Assembly (NCBI GenBank): GCA_046152935.1 | Contig: JBJXGB010000216.1 | Span: forward strand, 1-22,933 | Direction: 5' to 3' | DNA from: CAZMFZ01 sp046152935 | GTDB lineage: Bacteria; Bacteroidota; Bacteroidia; Cytophagales; UBA9547 | Length of the DNA: 22,933 nucleotides | Shown here: positions 22,453 to 22,933 of the stretch, piece after piece | Numbering within the stretch: the first letter of the stretch is position 1 | Layout: each line of letters begins with the position of its first letter | Translations under genes and position numbers: made by a program | Notes under the pieces: generated by a model | What the model was told of the DNA's origin: nothing | The model's database searches: none | Seen by the model: the letters and a program-made list of their open reading frames with translations, nothing else

Positions 22453-22933
22453 TCAAATGAATAAACCAAATCCGAAAATAAGCGCGATTCCTAAGACCAT
22501 CGCAAAAACATAAAAGCCAATATTACCTGACTGAAGCAAACGTACTACTTTGGAGGTGCCAATCGTAGCACCGCCAAAACCATTCACAATTTTATCAATC
22601 CCCAATAATTCCACTACTGAATAGAAAAAGCTTGAGAGCGCATCTACAGGTTTGCGAAATATGAAATCGTAAATTTCATCTATATAATATTTATTGTAAA
22701 TCACTTTTACTACGCCCGCCTCTTGACCCTCAGCCATTGGAACTGAATTCTTGGCTACATATAAAACATAAGCAACGATGATCGCTAGCACCGCAGCTGC
22801 TACAGAAACGCCCATCAAAATATACTCAATAGAGTGACTTAGATGATGAGATTCGCCTAAAAGAAGCATAGAATCTTCGAAAATTGGAGCGAAATAACCT
22901 GCTAACATCGAACTTCCTCCCAACACTTCCGGA
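22453..22933 (-). CDS. nuoL: NADH:quinone oxidoreductase subunit L, C-terminal part
   Basis: Only the last 160 or so residues are in the window; the frame stays open to the right edge. The segment holds the end of NuoL: a membrane helix near IEYILMGVSVAAAVLAIIVAYVLY, then NKYYIDEIYDFIFRKPVDALS (the characteristic KYYxDExYD stretch at the lateral-helix end), and a final helix GFYVFAMVLGIALIFGFGLFI. It is incomplete because of the window edge, not truncated. nuoM follows 12 bp later. Confidence 0.92.
   Translation of the reverse strand, partial: PEVLGGSSMLAGYFAPIFEDSMLLLGESHHLSHSIEYILMGVSVAAAVLAIIVAYVLYVAKNSVPMAEGQEAGVVKVIYNKYYIDEIYDFIFRKPVDALSSFFYSVVELLGIDKIVNGFGGATIGTSKVVRLLQSGNIGFYVFAMVLGIALIFGFGLFI

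Overview
The window comes from an AT-rich member of the Bacteroidota, probably Cytophagales-like. The evidence is a type IX secretion (Por/T9SS) C-terminal sorting domain, a long-form NusB, an F1Fo operon that stops after the gamma gene with no beta or epsilon gene in view, a Bacteroidota-type insertion in the ATP synthase alpha subunit, start sites without clear Shine-Dalgarno sequences, and several matches to the Bacteroidota -7 promoter element TAnnTTTG. The species cannot be named from the sequence.

Layout. (1) 1-568 has no large gene. It holds nested short palindromes, a 122-bp tandem duplication and a MITE-like inverted-repeat element. (2) 569-760 is a small 63-residue protein, followed by a minus-strand SAM-dependent methyltransferase (791-1678). 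(3) 1834-7321, plus strand, is the ATP synthase operon: an AtpI-like membrane protein, then atpB, atpE, atpF, atpH, atpA, atpG. It ends at a hairpin terminator shared with the convergent operon. (4) 7383-9409, minus strand, is nusB - ytxH-like - gamma-carbonic-anhydrase-like protein, divergent from rfaE1/hldA (9601-10596, plus). (5) 10597-10941 has no convincing gene. (6) 10942-17130, minus strand, is an envelope-related cluster read in the order sensor kinase, NarL-type response regulator, small lipoprotein, T9SS-exported protein, apolipoprotein N-acyltransferase (lnt). (7) 17368-19079, minus strand, is dnaX, split into two frames at a run of ten A residues. (8) 19080-19521 is gene-free and contains an imperfect inverted repeat and a 21-bp-period tandem array. 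(9) 19522-22933, minus strand, is the 3' end of the NADH:quinone oxidoreductase operon (nuoL partial, nuoM, nuoN).

Most of the window is housekeeping: energy coupling (complex I and F1Fo), transcription antitermination, replication and envelope biogenesis. Two items stand out. The first is a 25-bp dyad found upstream of both the sensor-kinase gene and the nearby lipoprotein gene, 18-19 bp before a perfect TAnnTTTG element in each case. This is a strong candidate operator for the two-component system encoded there. The second is the A10 tract in dnaX, immediately followed by a stop codon. A -1 (or +1 A) slip there would join a 382-residue gamma-like product to a tau-like extension. No CRISPR array, tRNA, rRNA, prophage or intact transposase was seen.
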